This document shows, one piece after another, positions 33,063-41,451 of a DNA stretch of 52,012 nt. This DNA comes from DSUN01 sp035527715 (GTDB lineage: Bacteria; Planctomycetota; PUPC01; DSUN01). Below the pieces are notes generated by a model. The model searched no databases, was not told the DNA's origin, and saw only the letters and a program-made list of their open reading frames with translations. The position numbers and the translations under genes are program-made. Position 1 is the stretch's first letter. Each line of letters opens with the position of its first letter. The stretch is taken from contig DATKZY010000042.1 in assembly GCA_035527715.1 (NCBI GenBank), forward strand, positions 1 to 52,012. Direction: 5' to 3'.

Positions 33063-33248
33063 TCTCAGGATCGCCATTTGCCCATTCTCGGCCTTCCGGC
33101 TCAGAGTCGCACGGGTTTCTCCATTTCCGGCGCCCCGATTTGGCGATTCTCGCCCTTCCGGCTCAGAGTCATCCAGTGTTCTCGAGTCTTAGACTCGAGA
33201 ATCGGCGATTCTCCGCATTCCAGCCCAGAGTCATACAGAGTCTGCAGA
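33063..33248. repeat. Three tandem 62-bp units sharing TTCCGGCTCAGAGTC
   Basis: The core TTCCGGCTCAGAGTC occurs at 33094, 33156 and (as TTCCAGCCCAGAGTC) 33218, exactly 62 bases apart, with flanking GATTCTC/CATTCTC words. A perfect hairpin TTCTCGAGTCT-T-AGACTCGAGAA lies at 33179-33201. The rest of 33025-33781 has no convincing gene. Confidence 0.75.
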
Positions 33249-33733
33249 GTCGCACGCTTTTCCGCGCGGTGGGGCCACGTCACAACTTTGGCTCGTCGCG
33301 GAGCTCCTGCTTCGCGACGCAGGTCCCCGAAGCTCCCGCTTCGGCCTCTTGGCGGCAGGAGCGGCACCATCCCCGCGCCGCTCCGCCGCCCGCCACTGCC
33401 GCCGCTTGCCGACGTGCGCCGCGGCAGCGGGCCGCCCGGAATGACCGTCACTGGCAGAAGTGCTTACAGGGACAGGCCTTACGCCTCGTCAGGGTGCCAG
33501 GCACGAATGGCATGAACTTAGGCGCTGAATATGCCGCAAGTGCTGTACGTGCAACTACTTACGCTGGCTCACCTCGTCCGTAACGGACACGCTGTTCGCC
33601 AGCGATGGGTGAGACGATTCGGCAACCGGCCACGGTTCCGGGGGCGACGCCTGCCGCAGCAGGGTTCGGAACGTTGGTGTCAGGTCGTCATTCTACACTT
33701 GCCCCTTTGATCGCGGCAGGAGCCGCGGGGCTT

Positions 33734-33760
33734 TCGTTGCGAAGCGGAGCTTCGCAACGA
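33734..33760 (-). terminator. Hairpin downstream of hisB
   Basis: TCGTTGCGAAGC and GCTTCGCAACGA form a perfect 12-bp stem with a 3-base loop, 22 bases beyond the hisB stop; there is no long U tract, so termination is inferred. Confidence 0.5.
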
Positions 33761-33781
33761 GATGGAGAGGTTGCACTTGTC

Positions 33782-34381
33782 CTAGAGCACGCCCTTCGTC
33801 GAGGGCACGTCGCTCACGCGAGGGTCCACGGCGACCGCCTCGCGCAGGGCGCGGGCAAGGGCCTTGAAGATCGCCTCGGCCATGTGGTGGGTGTCCCTGC
33901 CGCAGGGCACGCGGACGTGGAGGGTGAGGCCCGCGTTCACGGCGAGGGCGCGGAGGAACTCCTCGACGAGCTGGGCGTCGAAGACCCCCGTCTTCTCGGT
34001 GGGAAACGCCGCGTTGAAGACGAGGAACGGCCGGCCGCTGATGTCCAGGCTCACGTCGGCCAGCGCCTCGTCCATCGGCACGCTGGCGAAGCCGAAGCGG
34101 CGGATGCCGCGCTTGTCGCCCAGAGCGGCGGCCAGGGCCTTGCCCAGGCAAATCCCCACGTCCTCGACCGTGTGATGCGCGTCCACGTGCGTGTCGCCCG
34201 TGGCGCGGACCTCGAGGTCGAAGCCCGCGTGCCGGCCGAACAGGTCGAGCATGTGGTCGAGGAAGCCGATGCTCGTGGCGGGACTCGTGCGCCCCTGGCC
34301 GTCGAGGTCGAGGCTCACGCTCACATCGGTCTCTTTCGTCTTGCGGCGTTCAGTAGCCGCCCTGCGCGTCACCTTGCCCAT
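33782..34381 (-). CDS. hisB: Imidazoleglycerol-phosphate dehydratase
   Basis: This is a 199-residue monofunctional HisB, step six of histidine synthesis. The manganese-binding repeats are clear: GFLDHMLDLFGRH (about 40-52), DAHHTVEDVG (about 67-76) and, in the second half, HHMAEAIFKALARAL. Length fits a monofunctional enzyme without the HisN domain. ATG at 34381 has GGGGA at better spacing than the ATG two codons earlier. hisC follows on the same strand upstream, separated by a 190-bp inverted repeat. Confidence 0.96.
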   Translation of the reverse strand: MGKVTRRAATERRKTKETDVSVSLDLDGQGRTSPATSIGFLDHMLDLFGRHAGFDLEVRATGDTHVDAHHTVEDVGICLGKALAAALGDKRGIRRFGFASVPMDEALADVSLDISGRPFLVFNAAFPTEKTGVFDAQLVEEFLRALAVNAGLTLHVRVPCGRDTHHMAEAIFKALARALREAVAVDPRVSDVPSTKGVL

Positions 34382-34426
34382 AGTCATTCCCCATACATGG
34401 GTTCAACGCGATGTGTCCTGCGCTCG

Positions 34427-34618
34427 GAGCCCCGAAGGGGCGAACTATGATAGCCCAGGGCGAAGCCCTGGGGAGGGGCGCCCTCCTCCGGTAGCCCTGA
34501 AGGGGCGTACTAATCGAGGCGGGCCGCGCCTAGTACGCCCTTTCAGGGCTAACCCTCGTTTGCGGGCCGACCCAGGGCGTTGCCCTGGGCTATCATGGTA
34601 CGCCCCTGCGGGGCTGCA
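34427..34618. repeat. Nested 190-bp inverted repeat between hisC and hisB
   Basis: Arm GAAGGGGCGAACTATGATAG region (34434-34453, extending through CCCAGGGC) faces CCCTGGGCTATCATGGTACG region (34583 onward). Inner arms AGCCCTGAAGGGGCGTACTA and TAGTACGCCCTTTCAGGGCT differ at one position. It is built like the element at 21274-21465 but has different sequence. Confidence 0.8.
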
Positions 34619-34658
34619 ACTCTAGCGCTGCTCAACGCCTGGACAGTGGTTGCGCTCT

Positions 34659-35735
34659 CTACTGGGCGCGGTTCTGCGGCTTGACACCGAGGGTACGGAC
34701 GATGCCCTCTAGCACGCGGCTGTTCTGCTCGGGCGTCCCCACCGTGATACGCAACCAGTCCCGGAGCCGCGGGTCGCCGAACGTGCGGACCAGGATGCCG
34801 TCGTGCGCCAGGGCCGCGGCGAACGCCTTGGGCGACGGGTCCTGGCACACGACTGACACGAAGTTGGTCTGCGACGGGTAGACGAACAGTCCCATGCCGC
34901 GCAGCGCCGCGCTGAGCCGTTCGCGTTCGGAGCGAATCTTCGCCACGTTCGCCCGCATGGTCGCCACGTCGTCCAGAGCCGCCACGCCCGCGGCGAGGGC
35001 GAAGCGGTTGACGTTGTAGGAATCCTTGACCTTCACGAGGCCGCGGATGATCTCCTCGCTCGCCAGGCCGTAGCCGAGCCGCACGCCGCACAGCGAGAAG
35101 GACTTGGAGAAGCTGCGCAGCACGATCACGTTCGGGAAGCGGCCCAAGAGGTCCAGGCAGTTCCCCTCGGCGAAGTCCACGTATGCCTCGTCCACAACCA
35201 GGATCCCCTCGATCCTGCCCGCCAGGTCGGCGATGGCCGACGGCTCGGCCCACGTGCCCGAAGGCGAGTTGGGGTTGCACACAAAGGTCACGCGCGCCCC
35301 GGGCTGCACCAACCCCTCGGGCAGCGAGAAATCGGGTGGGAAGTCCACCCAGCGCATCACGGCGTCCTGAATCTCGACGAGCACCTCGTAGAGCGGATAG
35401 GTGGGGTGCGGCGCCACCACGAGGTCGCCCGGCCCCACGAAGCTGCGGAGGATCATCGTCAGCAGATCGTCGGAGCCATTGCCCACGAGCACCTGCTGGG
35501 GTGCGAGGCCGTGGTAGGCGGCGATGCGGGCGCGAAGCGCGGTGGCCAGGGCGTCGGGATACAGCCGCAGGCTCTCCCCCGCCGCGTCGCGCAGCGCCTC
35601 CAGCACCTTGGGCGATGGCGGGTAGGGATTCTCGTTCGCGTTCAGCTTCGCGTAGACCGGGCCGGGCGGCTGCGCCCCGGGCGTGTAGCCCGCCATCCGC
35701 GCGATGCATGGCCGAAGCCACTCGTTCCTGCTCAT
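34659..35735 (-). CDS. hisC: Histidinol-phosphate aminotransferase
   Basis: This is a 358-residue type I/II PLP aminotransferase that converts imidazole-acetol phosphate to histidinol phosphate. LNANENPYPPSP near residue 31, GNGSDDLL near 80, FVCNPNSPSG near 150, VVDEAYVDFAEG near 178 and the PLP-lysine segment SFSKSFSLCGVRLGYG near 209 are all in place. ATG at 35735 is listed; an in-frame GTG three codons upstream (35744) lies closer to the GGAGG and may be the true start. Promoter at 35777-35805. Confidence 0.95.
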   Translation of the reverse strand: MSRNEWLRPCIARMAGYTPGAQPPGPVYAKLNANENPYPPSPKVLEALRDAAGESLRLYPDALATALRARIAAYHGLAPQQVLVGNGSDDLLTMILRSFVGPGDLVVAPHPTYPLYEVLVEIQDAVMRWVDFPPDFSLPEGLVQPGARVTFVCNPNSPSGTWAEPSAIADLAGRIEGILVVDEAYVDFAEGNCLDLLGRFPNVIVLRSFSKSFSLCGVRLGYGLASEEIIRGLVKVKDSYNVNRFALAAGVAALDDVATMRANVAKIRSERERLSAALRGMGLFVYPSQTNFVSVVCQDPSPKAFAAALAHDGILVRTFGDPRLRDWLRITVGTPEQNSRVLEGIVRTLGVKPQNRAQ

Positions 35736-35776
35736 CTCGGTCACCGCCTGCCGCTCCCTCCTCGTTGGCAGGCCAG

Positions 35777-35805
35777 AGTATAGCAGAAACACGGCTTCTT
35801 TCCAA
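35777..35805 (-). promoter_or_regulatory. Predicted hisC promoter
   Basis: On the minus strand TTGGAA (35805-35800), 17 bases, TATACT (35782-35777). It is divergent from the tRNA promoter 20 bases away. Confidence 0.65.
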
Positions 35806-35824
35806 TCCGAGGGCGAAGTCGGGA

Positions 35825-35853
35825 TTGACAACCGTCGCCACAGTTGGTATAGT
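35825..35853 (+). promoter_or_regulatory. Near-consensus promoter of the tRNA-Phe(GAA) gene
   Basis: TTGACA (35825-35830), 17 bases, TATAGT (35848-35853); the tRNA begins 20 bases later. One of the best promoters in the window. Confidence 0.8.
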
Positions 35854-35872
35854 TCTCGGTGTAAGCTGCCTT

Positions 35873-35947
35873 GGGTGGGTAGCTCAGTAGTAGAGCACAG
35901 CACTGAAAATGCTGGGGTCGTGGGTGCGATGCCCACCCCACCCACCA
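35873..35947 (+). tRNA. Atypical tRNA with Phe anticodon (GAA)
   Basis: 75-nt cloverleaf with encoded CCA. Acceptor GGGTGGG/CCCACCC, D stem GCTC/GAGC, anticodon stem CAGCA/TGCTG with loop CTGAAAA, variable loop GGGTC and T stem GTGGG/CCCAC are all fully paired. The elbow is unusual: the D loop is only AGTAGTA and lacks the G18-G19 pair, and the T loop reads TGCGATG, with G at position 55 where U is near-universal. The gene has its own strong promoter and a hairpin after it. Confidence 0.88.
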
Positions 35948-35951
35948 TCGC

Positions 35952-35989
35952 GAAGGGCAGGGGCCCGGTTTCCGGCGCCTCTGCCCTTC
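35952..35989 (+). terminator. Stem-loop downstream of the tRNA
   Basis: GAAGGGCAGGGGC (35952-35964) pairs with GCCTCTGCCCTTC (35977-35989) over 13 positions with one G-T pair. No long U tract follows. Confidence 0.5.
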
Positions 35990-36115
35990 TGCCGTTCTGG
36001 GTACGGCTTCGTGCCTTCTGCCGGACTCGCGCTTGACCGCGACGGGCCGGAATGCTTACCTCTCCTGTAGCAGCAATCGTCCGACTGGCCTCGGCGCAGC
36101 CTGTGGGAGCATGCG

Positions 36116-38380
36116 ATGAGAGCAGAGACCCTTCGACGAGCATGTGCGGTCCTGGCGGCCCTGGCCGCCTGCGGGGCCGCGCGGGCGGAGTTGGCCACGC
36201 AACGGCTGCGGCCGGTCGCCGGCACGGAGCCAAACGTCATCCGCTTCGGGATACCCAAGGACGTGAAGGTGCTTCGCGCGGACCTCCTCGTCTACCGAGC
36301 TGGCGAGCTGACGGGGAAGGACGACGAGGCGCTGGTGAGCATCGAGATCGTGCCTGACAGCGGGGGCAAGCCTCTCGCGCTGCGTGCCCCGTGGTCCGAC
36401 CGCTTCGACGCGACCGAGGCGGCGCGTTCGGGAAGGGCCCAGTTCCTGGTCAAGGCGTTTCCCCGCTGGGACTCCAAGACAACACGTTTGGACGTGGCGT
36501 TCGATGGGAAGGCTGCCGATGTGCCGCCGCAGGTCAAGGGGCTCAATGCCCTCCACCGGTCGGGGCAGACCTTCATCACCTTCGAGGAGATTGACCAGCG
36601 CTCGGCAGCGCCCTCCCCCGCCTGGGCGGAGCTGAAGAAGCAGCTCGACACGATGGATGCCGAGCGCGAGGTCCGCTATCGCGTCTTCCGCCACTCCGCG
36701 CCCATCACGGCGGCGACACTGTCCGAGGCCGAGTGGCTGGGCGACGTGAAGCCGATGTCGGGCTACAACGTCCTCGGCCGGTCGGTGGACCAGCTCATCG
36801 CGCTGCATCGCCGCCGGGCGATGGACGACCTGGATTTCTCCAAGCAGCTCGCCCGCCAGGACTACTTCTCGAAGTACAATCCAGACATGCCTGAGATGGG
36901 CGAGGTGCCCATCGCACGCTTCGCCATAGAGGACGGCACGCCGCTGCCACCGAAGACGGGCCTGTACGTCCACCAGCCGCCGAAGGCGGGCAAGGCGTAC
37001 TACGCCGTCGTCGCCGCGGTGGACGGCGTGGCGAACGGCCGCGACGTGTCGTGCGTCGGGCCCGTCGAGGAAGCAGTCGGCCTCGGCGAGCCCGTGCTCC
37101 AGGGGAAGGCCGACGTGACGGTGTTCTTCGACTACCCCGGCGAGCGGCGGCACTACGTGCAGTGGACGGCGCCGCCGCTGTCGAATCTCCCGGACCAGTG
37201 CACCAACTGGGGCGTCTTCGTGCCGCGTGGCTACGGGAAGGCGGAGGCCAGGCGCCTCGGCGTCTTCTTCCACGACGCGACGCAACGCTGGCTCAAGCCC
37301 CCCTGGCCCCATCGGCAGGACACGGTGCTGCTGTCGCCGCACGACGCGCCGTGGCGGTCGTTCGGCTACGGCCACCACGAGGCGCTGGGCACGCTGCGCT
37401 CGTTCCGGCAAGGCAAGGTGCAGCCGTTCCTTGGTCGGCGGGTGGACGCGATGCTGGCCTGGGCGCTGCGGAAGTTCGGCGCGGACCCGGGCCGCATCTC
37501 CTGCGGCGGCACCGGCTACTGGGGCGGCACGGCGGCCCTCCAGTACGGCCTGCGGCGGCCAGGGAAGATCGCCTACGTCATGGCCGACGCCTCCCCCGAC
37601 CCCAACCCGAGCGACACGCCCTACGAATACGAGATGTATGGCAAGCGCAAGACGATGCGGCCCGAAATGGACGCCGTCTGGGGCAAGGCGGAATGGCACC
37701 TCGAAGCCGAGAGCGGCAAGCCCATCTGGGACGAGATGAACCTGGTGGCGTATGTGCTGGCGAACGGCAGAAAGCAGGCGATGCCCTACTTCTCGCTCGG
37801 CGCGGGGAGCCAGCACCTCACGTGGAAGCAGGAGACCGACCTGATGAAGGCGTACCTGGCCACGCACAACGCCTTCATGGCCGAGTTCTTCTGGGGCAGC
37901 TCGCACCACCTGCCCCTGCCCGTGAGCGCGGAGACCGGCGACCACCCCTTCGAGCCGCGAGCCGACAGGCCGCTCCTGGCCTGCAACCCGAAGGACCGCG
38001 GGCCAAACCCCGACTTCTTCCCGAAGCACTTCGACACCGGCCAGCGCGGCTACAGCAGCGGCGGCCGCCTCAACACCCGCCCGCGGTGGGGCACCGAGGA
38101 CATCGTGGACGAATCCGACCGCCTGGAGATGACCATCTACTGCGCCCGGCGGGTCGTCTACGCCGGCAGAGTCACGTGCGACGTGGCGGTGCGCAACACC
38201 CAGAAGTTCCGCCCGAAGCCGGGCGAGAAACTGGCCTGGACCGCTCCCGACCCGCGCGAGTCGCGCAAGACCATCCAGGGAGAGGCCACGGTGGACGAGG
38301 ATGGCCACATCCTCATTCCTGGGCTGACGTTCGGCGAGTCAGGCAAGCTCATCATCCGCCGGAAGGGGGGCGACCAATGA
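36116..38380 (+). CDS. Secreted paralogue 1 of the GQTF hydrolase-like family
   Basis: This is 754 residues with a signal peptide (to about 24). The beta-sandwich-like N-terminal region (about 25-140) contains VLRADLLVYR and RFDATEAAR, like DNRLRE/CBM96-type domains. SGQTFITFEEI near 149 opens an Fn3-like region (VRYRVFRHSAPITAATLSEAEWL to YYAVVAAVDG). An alpha/beta-hydrolase-like domain covers about 345-605 (WGVFVPRGY, GHHEALGTLRSF). The expected nucleophile elbow reads GGTGYWGG at 464-471, without a Ser at the aligned position. A C-terminal beta domain follows. Its last ATGA overlaps paralogue 2. GGGAG precedes the ATG. No reaction can be assigned. Confidence 0.8.
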   Translation: MRAETLRRACAVLAALAACGAARAELATQRLRPVAGTEPNVIRFGIPKDVKVLRADLLVYRAGELTGKDDEALVSIEIVPDSGGKPLALRAPWSDRFDATEAARSGRAQFLVKAFPRWDSKTTRLDVAFDGKAADVPPQVKGLNALHRSGQTFITFEEIDQRSAAPSPAWAELKKQLDTMDAEREVRYRVFRHSAPITAATLSEAEWLGDVKPMSGYNVLGRSVDQLIALHRRRAMDDLDFSKQLARQDYFSKYNPDMPEMGEVPIARFAIEDGTPLPPKTGLYVHQPPKAGKAYYAVVAAVDGVANGRDVSCVGPVEEAVGLGEPVLQGKADVTVFFDYPGERRHYVQWTAPPLSNLPDQCTNWGVFVPRGYGKAEARRLGVFFHDATQRWLKPPWPHRQDTVLLSPHDAPWRSFGYGHHEALGTLRSFRQGKVQPFLGRRVDAMLAWALRKFGADPGRISCGGTGYWGGTAALQYGLRRPGKIAYVMADASPDPNPSDTPYEYEMYGKRKTMRPEMDAVWGKAEWHLEAESGKPIWDEMNLVAYVLANGRKQAMPYFSLGAGSQHLTWKQETDLMKAYLATHNAFMAEFFWGSSHHLPLPVSAETGDHPFEPRADRPLLACNPKDRGPNPDFFPKHFDTGQRGYSSGGRLNTRPRWGTEDIVDESDRLEMTIYCARRVVYAGRVTCDVAVRNTQKFRPKPGEKLAWTAPDPRESRKTIQGEATVDEDGHILIPGLTFGESGKLIIRRKGGDQ

Positions 38381-40686
38381 ACCGAAGCACGCACGCATCA
38401 ACCATCTCTCCAAGAGAATGTGGGGCTGGTGGCATAGGCCTCCGGCCTGTGCGCACAGGCAAGATGCCTGTGTCACCTGTACGTGGCTGTATCATACTCA
38501 TGCTGTCCCTGGCGGCACCGCTGTTCGCGGCGCAGCACTTCGTCACCACCCCCTTCCCTGCCGAGGCCAAGGCGGGAAACATCCACTTCGACCTCGCGGC
38601 CCTTCCCCCGGCGACGAACGTGCTCCGCGCCATCCTCCGCGTGCCCGCCCAAGGGCACCAGAACGGGGCCGCGGTGCGACTCGTGCCCGCGGGCCTGCCG
38701 AACGCCGAGCCGTTGAAGCTCCTGCCGCCCGACTACGCGAGCTTCGATGCCACCGCCGCCGCAAAGGCCTGGGCCGCCAACCCCCAGGCGAACCAGGGGC
38801 TTCGGCTCGTGGACGCCGGCGGCGTGGACTTCGGCAAGGCCGCCCTGGAGGTGAGCTACCTCGGCGTGGCCAGAGAGGCGACCAAACCGGTCACCGAACT
38901 CAAAGCCCTGCACCAGTCGGGCCAGACGTTTCTCACCTGGAAGGAGATTGAGGACATCGCGGGCGACGACGCGCCGAAGTTCGAGGACTTCGACAAGGCC
39001 GTGCTCGATGCCCGTGCAAAGCGGCGGCTCGTCTATCGCGTCTACCGCCACACCGAGCCGATCACGGTGGCGAACCTCGGCCAGGCCGAGCTGGCGCGCG
39101 AGGTGCCCGAGGTCGTGTCCGTGTGGAACCTCAAGGCCATCCGCAACACCGAGCACCCCAACCAGGGCACGCCCACGAAGCACTCGCCGCTGCGGCCCGG
39201 CTACAACCTCGCCCTCAACCACGAAATGGCCCGCTACCGCATCACCAACGGCGCCGAGCCGCTGCCGCGCGCCACGGGCCTCGCGGTCTTCACCGTCACG
39301 AAGCCGGGGAAACGCTACTACGCGGTGACCGCCGCGATGGACGGCCGCGAGGCCGTCGCCGAGTTGGCCAGCCTGAAAGAGCCGGTGGACGAGAAGCCCT
39401 CCGCCTTCCCCGCCATCGTCTACCAGCGCACCGTCAGCCCCGACCCCAAGCAGAAGCAGGCGTGCGACGTGGATGTGTACAACTCCTGGATCGAGCCGCC
39501 GTACGACAACGTGCCTTCGGTCTCCGAGACCTTCATCGCCCGCTGGCGCGATCTGGGTAGGGGCGGCCCTATGTGGCCGCCCGCGAGCCAGGGCGCCCAC
39601 GCAGGGGCGCCCCTACCACTGATGTTGAGCCTCGGCACCTACGGCGGCTCGGCCACGGAGGCGGGCAACCCCGGCTGGCACGGCGCTCGCCGCCACGTGA
39701 AGAACGCCCTCTTCCTCGCCCTCTCCGAGGGAAGCCTCTGGCAGGGCTTCCACGAGTGCATCGGCACCCTGCGGGGCTACGACGATGGCGTGGTCCATAA
39801 CTATCCCCAGCGCCGCGTCGTCGCCGCGGCCGCCTGGGCGGTCGCGGAACGCGACCTCTTCGTGGACCCCGAGCGCGTTTCCATCTGGGGCCAGTTCGCC
39901 GGCTGGGCGCTTCGCCACGGCGACGTCTTCTCCGCCGTGATGTCCAACGGCCACGGCAACCTCGTCATCGGCAAGGTGCCCCAGCAGCATGGCTGGAAAT
40001 GGGGGCCTTACCCCAAGGGCAGCAAGAACTGGCTCGGCGTGGACCAGTGGGAGTACATGAACCTGCCGAAGTGGATCCGCGAGAACCCCACGGTCGAGCT
40101 GCCCTACTGGCTGTGCTGGCCCGCCTACGGCGCCTATCCGAGCCACACGATCGGCGACTTCGGCTTCATGCCCTGGCCCGAGATGATCCACGCGATGGCC
40201 TCGACCAAACGCGCCTTCGCCGCCAACTGGTCGTCGAACGGCCCCGGCCCCGTCGGCCCGCTCCGCGACCTCGTGCCCCGCATCCGCCTCCACCAGAGCC
40301 TGCCCGCCTTCACCAACTGCTCGCTCGACCACAGCCCCGGCGATGGCGACCACGACGACGCCGAGAAGGGCGGCGGCATCAACCTCTACCAACTCTGGGA
40401 CCCCGAAACCCTCGTGGACGAGCCCGGGCGCTGGGAGGCCACCCTGTCCCTGCGCGACGACTGCCCTTACCCCGAATGCACCACCGACCTCACGCCACGC
40501 CGCTGCCAGAGCTTCAAGGCCAAGCCCGGCGGGACGTTCACGTGGGTCGTCGTTGCCGACGGCAAGGAGTTACAGGCCGGCGCCTCGACTGCCGACGACT
40601 GGGGCCTCGTTACGCTCAAGAGCGTCGTGCTCCGCAAGACCAGGTGCCGCGTTACCATCGCCAGGGCGACCGGCCGGAGGCAATGA
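38377..40686 (+). CDS. Secreted paralogue 2 of the GQTF hydrolase-like family
   Basis: This is 769 residues from the ATG overlapping the previous stop. The layout matches paralogue 1: IHFDLAALPPATNVLRAILRV, then SGQTFLTWKEIED near 180, LVYRVYRHTEPITVANLGQAEL, and HECIGTLRGYDDG near 465. The nucleophile elbow reads IWGQFAGWALRHG, with F507 where Ser is expected. The C-terminal domain has LPAFTNCSLDHSPGDGD and TPRRCQSFKAKPG. The hydrophobic signal segment (LMLSLAAPLFA) comes only after about 30 residues encoded by an interspersed repeat, and a second repeat is inserted in frame near residue 400. The stop overlaps the next gene's ATG. Confidence 0.8.
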   Translation: MNRSTHASTISPRECGAGGIGLRPVRTGKMPVSPVRGCIILMLSLAAPLFAAQHFVTTPFPAEAKAGNIHFDLAALPPATNVLRAILRVPAQGHQNGAAVRLVPAGLPNAEPLKLLPPDYASFDATAAAKAWAANPQANQGLRLVDAGGVDFGKAALEVSYLGVAREATKPVTELKALHQSGQTFLTWKEIEDIAGDDAPKFEDFDKAVLDARAKRRLVYRVYRHTEPITVANLGQAELAREVPEVVSVWNLKAIRNTEHPNQGTPTKHSPLRPGYNLALNHEMARYRITNGAEPLPRATGLAVFTVTKPGKRYYAVTAAMDGREAVAELASLKEPVDEKPSAFPAIVYQRTVSPDPKQKQACDVDVYNSWIEPPYDNVPSVSETFIARWRDLGRGGPMWPPASQGAHAGAPLPLMLSLGTYGGSATEAGNPGWHGARRHVKNALFLALSEGSLWQGFHECIGTLRGYDDGVVHNYPQRRVVAAAAWAVAERDLFVDPERVSIWGQFAGWALRHGDVFSAVMSNGHGNLVIGKVPQQHGWKWGPYPKGSKNWLGVDQWEYMNLPKWIRENPTVELPYWLCWPAYGAYPSHTIGDFGFMPWPEMIHAMASTKRAFAANWSSNGPGPVGPLRDLVPRIRLHQSLPAFTNCSLDHSPGDGDHDDAEKGGGINLYQLWDPETLVDEPGRWEATLSLRDDCPYPECTTDLTPRRCQSFKAKPGGTFTWVVVADGKELQAGASTADDWGLVTLKSVVLRKTRCRVTIARATGRRQ
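38428..38477 (+). repeat. Interspersed repeat inserted in the 5' end of paralogue 2
   Basis: GGTGGCATAGGC at the left and GCCTGTGTCACC at the right are imperfect inverted ends around a perfect GCCTGTGCGCACAGGC palindrome (38446-38461). Translated in frame it gives IGLRPVRTGKMPVSP, like the RTGKMPVPP/GTGVPPV repeats widespread in planctomycete genomes. It separates the start codon from the signal peptide. Confidence 0.7.
39556..39617 (+). repeat. In-frame hairpin repeat inside paralogue 2
   Basis: GGTAGGGGCGGCCC at 39556 faces GGGGCGCCCCTACC ending at 39617, with inner facing GGCCGCCC/GGGCGCC words. Translated it gives GRGGPMWPPASQGAHAGAPLP, absent from the aligned region of the other paralogues. 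Confidence 0.65.
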
Positions 40687-41450
40687 CCATGGTAGTGGAC
40701 TGCCATCAACACCCCAACGCATCGGTCCCCGACGTGATGGCGCAGCATGGGATTGACGTGTCGGTGCTCCTGCCGGTGGGCGGCGACGCGCTCCGCACGG
40801 CGCAGCAGATGGCGTGCGAGGCGCCGGACAAGTACGTGCCGTTCTTCTGGATTGACGTGGCCGACATCGCCCGGAGCGTGAAGGAGCTGGCGGCCGCCGC
40901 GGCCGCGTGGGGATGCAAGGGGGTGAAGTTCCAGCCCCTCTTGCAGCACGTGCACCCCAGCGACCATCGGCTGTACCCGGTCTACGAGACCTGCTCGGAG
41001 CTGGGGCTTCTGGTGACGTTTCACACGGGGGCCGTGGCCTTCCCGCAGGAGTTCGGCATTCCGCACCTGACGAAGTACGGGCACCCGATGCCAATTGACG
41101 AGGTGGCCTTCGACTTCCCCGAGCTGCGGGTCATCGTGGCGCACATGGGTGGCAACTACCACTACGAGGCGCTGATCCTGGCGGAGAAGCACCCGAACAT
41201 CTATCTGGATACCGCCTATCTTCCCTTCTTCTGCCGGCGGCTGTTGCCGCCGGTGACCCCGGCGCAGCTCATCGAGCGCGCGGCGCAGGTCCTGGGGCCG
41301 GAGCGCGTCCTGTACGCCTACGAGGGCCTCGCGCCGTCCGTGGTGCACCACCTGGCCCTCCCCGAGGAAGCCAAACGGCTGATCCTCGGCGCGAACGCGG
41401 CGAGGCTGTTTGGGCTGGACCTCTCCGAACCTTCGAGAGAGACAGAATGA
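40683..41450 (+). CDS. Amidohydrolase-2 family metal-dependent hydrolase
   Basis: This 255-residue TIM-barrel protein resembles the amidohydrolase 2 family of decarboxylases and lactonases. The N-terminal metal motif is DCHQHPN (H8, H10), then KFQPLLQ, H114 in TFHTGA and H154 in AHMGG. The usual C-terminal Asp (GSDxP) is replaced: VLYAYEGLAPS has E214 at that place, which could change or weaken catalysis. There is no signal peptide, so it is cytoplasmic, unlike its neighbours. ATG overlaps the stop of paralogue 2 and its own stop lies 1 base before paralogue 3, so all are one operon. Confidence 0.85.
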   Translation: MTMVVDCHQHPNASVPDVMAQHGIDVSVLLPVGGDALRTAQQMACEAPDKYVPFFWIDVADIARSVKELAAAAAAWGCKGVKFQPLLQHVHPSDHRLYPVYETCSELGLLVTFHTGAVAFPQEFGIPHLTKYGHPMPIDEVAFDFPELRVIVAHMGGNYHYEALILAEKHPNIYLDTAYLPFFCRRLLPPVTPAQLIERAAQVLGPERVLYAYEGLAPSVVHHLALPEEAKRLILGANAARLFGLDLSEPSRETE

Positions 41451-41451
41451 A

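Noticed and set aside
33600..34450. Plus-strand 281-residue frame over hisB
   Set aside because: It is antisense to hisB, whose metal motifs are intact; composition fits a high-GC shadow frame.
36039..36061. Promoter for the secreted cluster (TTGACC at 36033)
   Set aside because: The -10 word (TTACCT) is poor, so I did not list it; the cluster promoter remains unassigned.
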